From Streptomyces sp. HUAS CB01 (GTDB taxonomy: Bacteria; Actinomycetota; Actinomycetes; Streptomycetales; Streptomycetaceae): a stretch of 64,000 nt of DNA. The first letter of the stretch is position 1. Each line of letters begins with the position of its first letter. The translations under genes and the position numbers were made by a program. Of the stretch, positions 63,650-64,000 are shown in pieces. The notes under the pieces were generated by a model, which was given only the letters and a program-made list of their open reading frames with translations, was not told the origin of the DNA and did not search any database. The stretch covers positions 1,677,001-1,741,000 of the forward strand of contig NZ_CP129137.1 in the NCBI RefSeq assembly GCF_030406905.1, in the 5' to 3' direction.

Positions 63650-64000
63650 GCGCCCCCCAACTCGTCGTCCACCGCGACAAGGAGCTGATGGCCCAGGCCG
63701 CGGCGGCCCGGCTGATCACGAAAATCGTGGACGCCCAGGCCGCCCGGGGCTCGGCGTCGGTGGTCCTCACCGGCGGGCGCAACGGCAACGGTCTGCTGGC
63801 CGCGCTCGCCGCGGCACCCGCGCGGGACGCCGTCGACTGGTCGAGGCTCGACCTGTGGTGGGGCGACGAGCGCTTCCTCCCCGAAGGGGATCCGGAGCGC
63901 AATGTCACCCAGGCCCGCAAGGCGCTGCTGGACTCGGTACCGCTGGACCCGGCCCGGGTGCATCCGATGCCCGCGTCGGGCGGACAGTACGGCAACGACG
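63646..64000 (+). CDS. pgl: 6-phosphogluconolactonase (truncated by window end)
   Basis: GTG at 63646 overlaps the opcA stop. The visible 118 residues match the Pgl/NagB-like lactonase: VVLTGGRNGNGLLAAL is the phosphate-binding loop and DLWWGDERFLP the core motif, followed by the ERNVTQARKALL helix. It hydrolyses the lactone made by Zwf and completes the oxidative branch. The C-terminus lies outside the window. Confidence 0.93.
   Translation, partial: MSAPQLVVHRDKELMAQAAAARLITKIVDAQAARGSASVVLTGGRNGNGLLAALAAAPARDAVDWSRLDLWWGDERFLPEGDPERNVTQARKALLDSVPLDPARVHPMPASGGQYGND

Overview
The window reads as chromosomal DNA of a Streptomyces. It has very high GC with strong third-position GC, many GTG starts, and stop/start overlaps of the GTGA or ATGA type. 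It carries a cobalamin cluster, an ectABCD ectoine cluster, a SUF operon with a SufR-type regulator, and a tkt-tal-zwf-opcA-pgl operon. From memory, the gene order resembles one continuous stretch of the S. coelicolor core chromosome. No phage, IS element or CRISPR array was seen.

Layout. 1-7.7 kb: late cobalamin genes (chelatase I/D fusion, cobO, cobB, a CbiG_C/CobE protein, a CbiX-like chelatase, cobC), interrupted by a ZIP transporter and a 169-bp element with perfect 14-bp inverted ends. 7.8-11.3 kb: a sortase-anchored protein, an amidohydrolase and an aminotransferase. 11.6-14.9 kb: ectABCD. 15-18.8 kb: an ene-reductase divergent from a MarR regulator with a clear operator, a class V aminotransferase and a DsbA-like protein. 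19-30 kb: two blocks that together look like oxidative uronate/aldarate catabolism (uronate dehydrogenase, KdgD-type dehydratase, ketoglutarate-semialdehyde dehydrogenase, IclR regulator). They share a 10-bp operator core and are separated by a PBP2 paralogue and a purine permease. 30-34 kb: a double TerD protein, then a TROVE/Ro60 protein preceded by three tandem structured RNAs. 34-44.8 kb: a PhoX-like protein, a secreted nuclease, dapA, dapD, a TetR/SMR pair and a membrane protein. 45-51.7 kb: the suf operon, with an iron-box-like palindrome upstream. 52-57.4 kb: an ABC exporter, ctaA, ctaB and small genes. 57.7-64 kb: the pentose phosphate operon, with pgl cut by the window end.

The most interesting locus is 33.3-33.8 kb. 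Three RNAs on the minus strand (140, 72 and 138 nt, separated by exactly 15 nt each) lie directly upstream of the Ro60-like gene. They share one architecture: an outer helix, an invariant GTGCGCA internal loop and an inner helix, with helix sequences that differ but stay paired. This is what Ro-binding Y RNAs should look like. Two of them carry a circularly permuted tRNA-like module (T arm, then a loop-closed acceptor stem, then D arm). One of these also keeps a full anticodon arm with a CAT loop and a 5-nt variable region. The middle RNA has no tRNA module. A sigma-70-type promoter places the transcription start at the first base of the first RNA, so the array and the Ro gene are probably one transcript.
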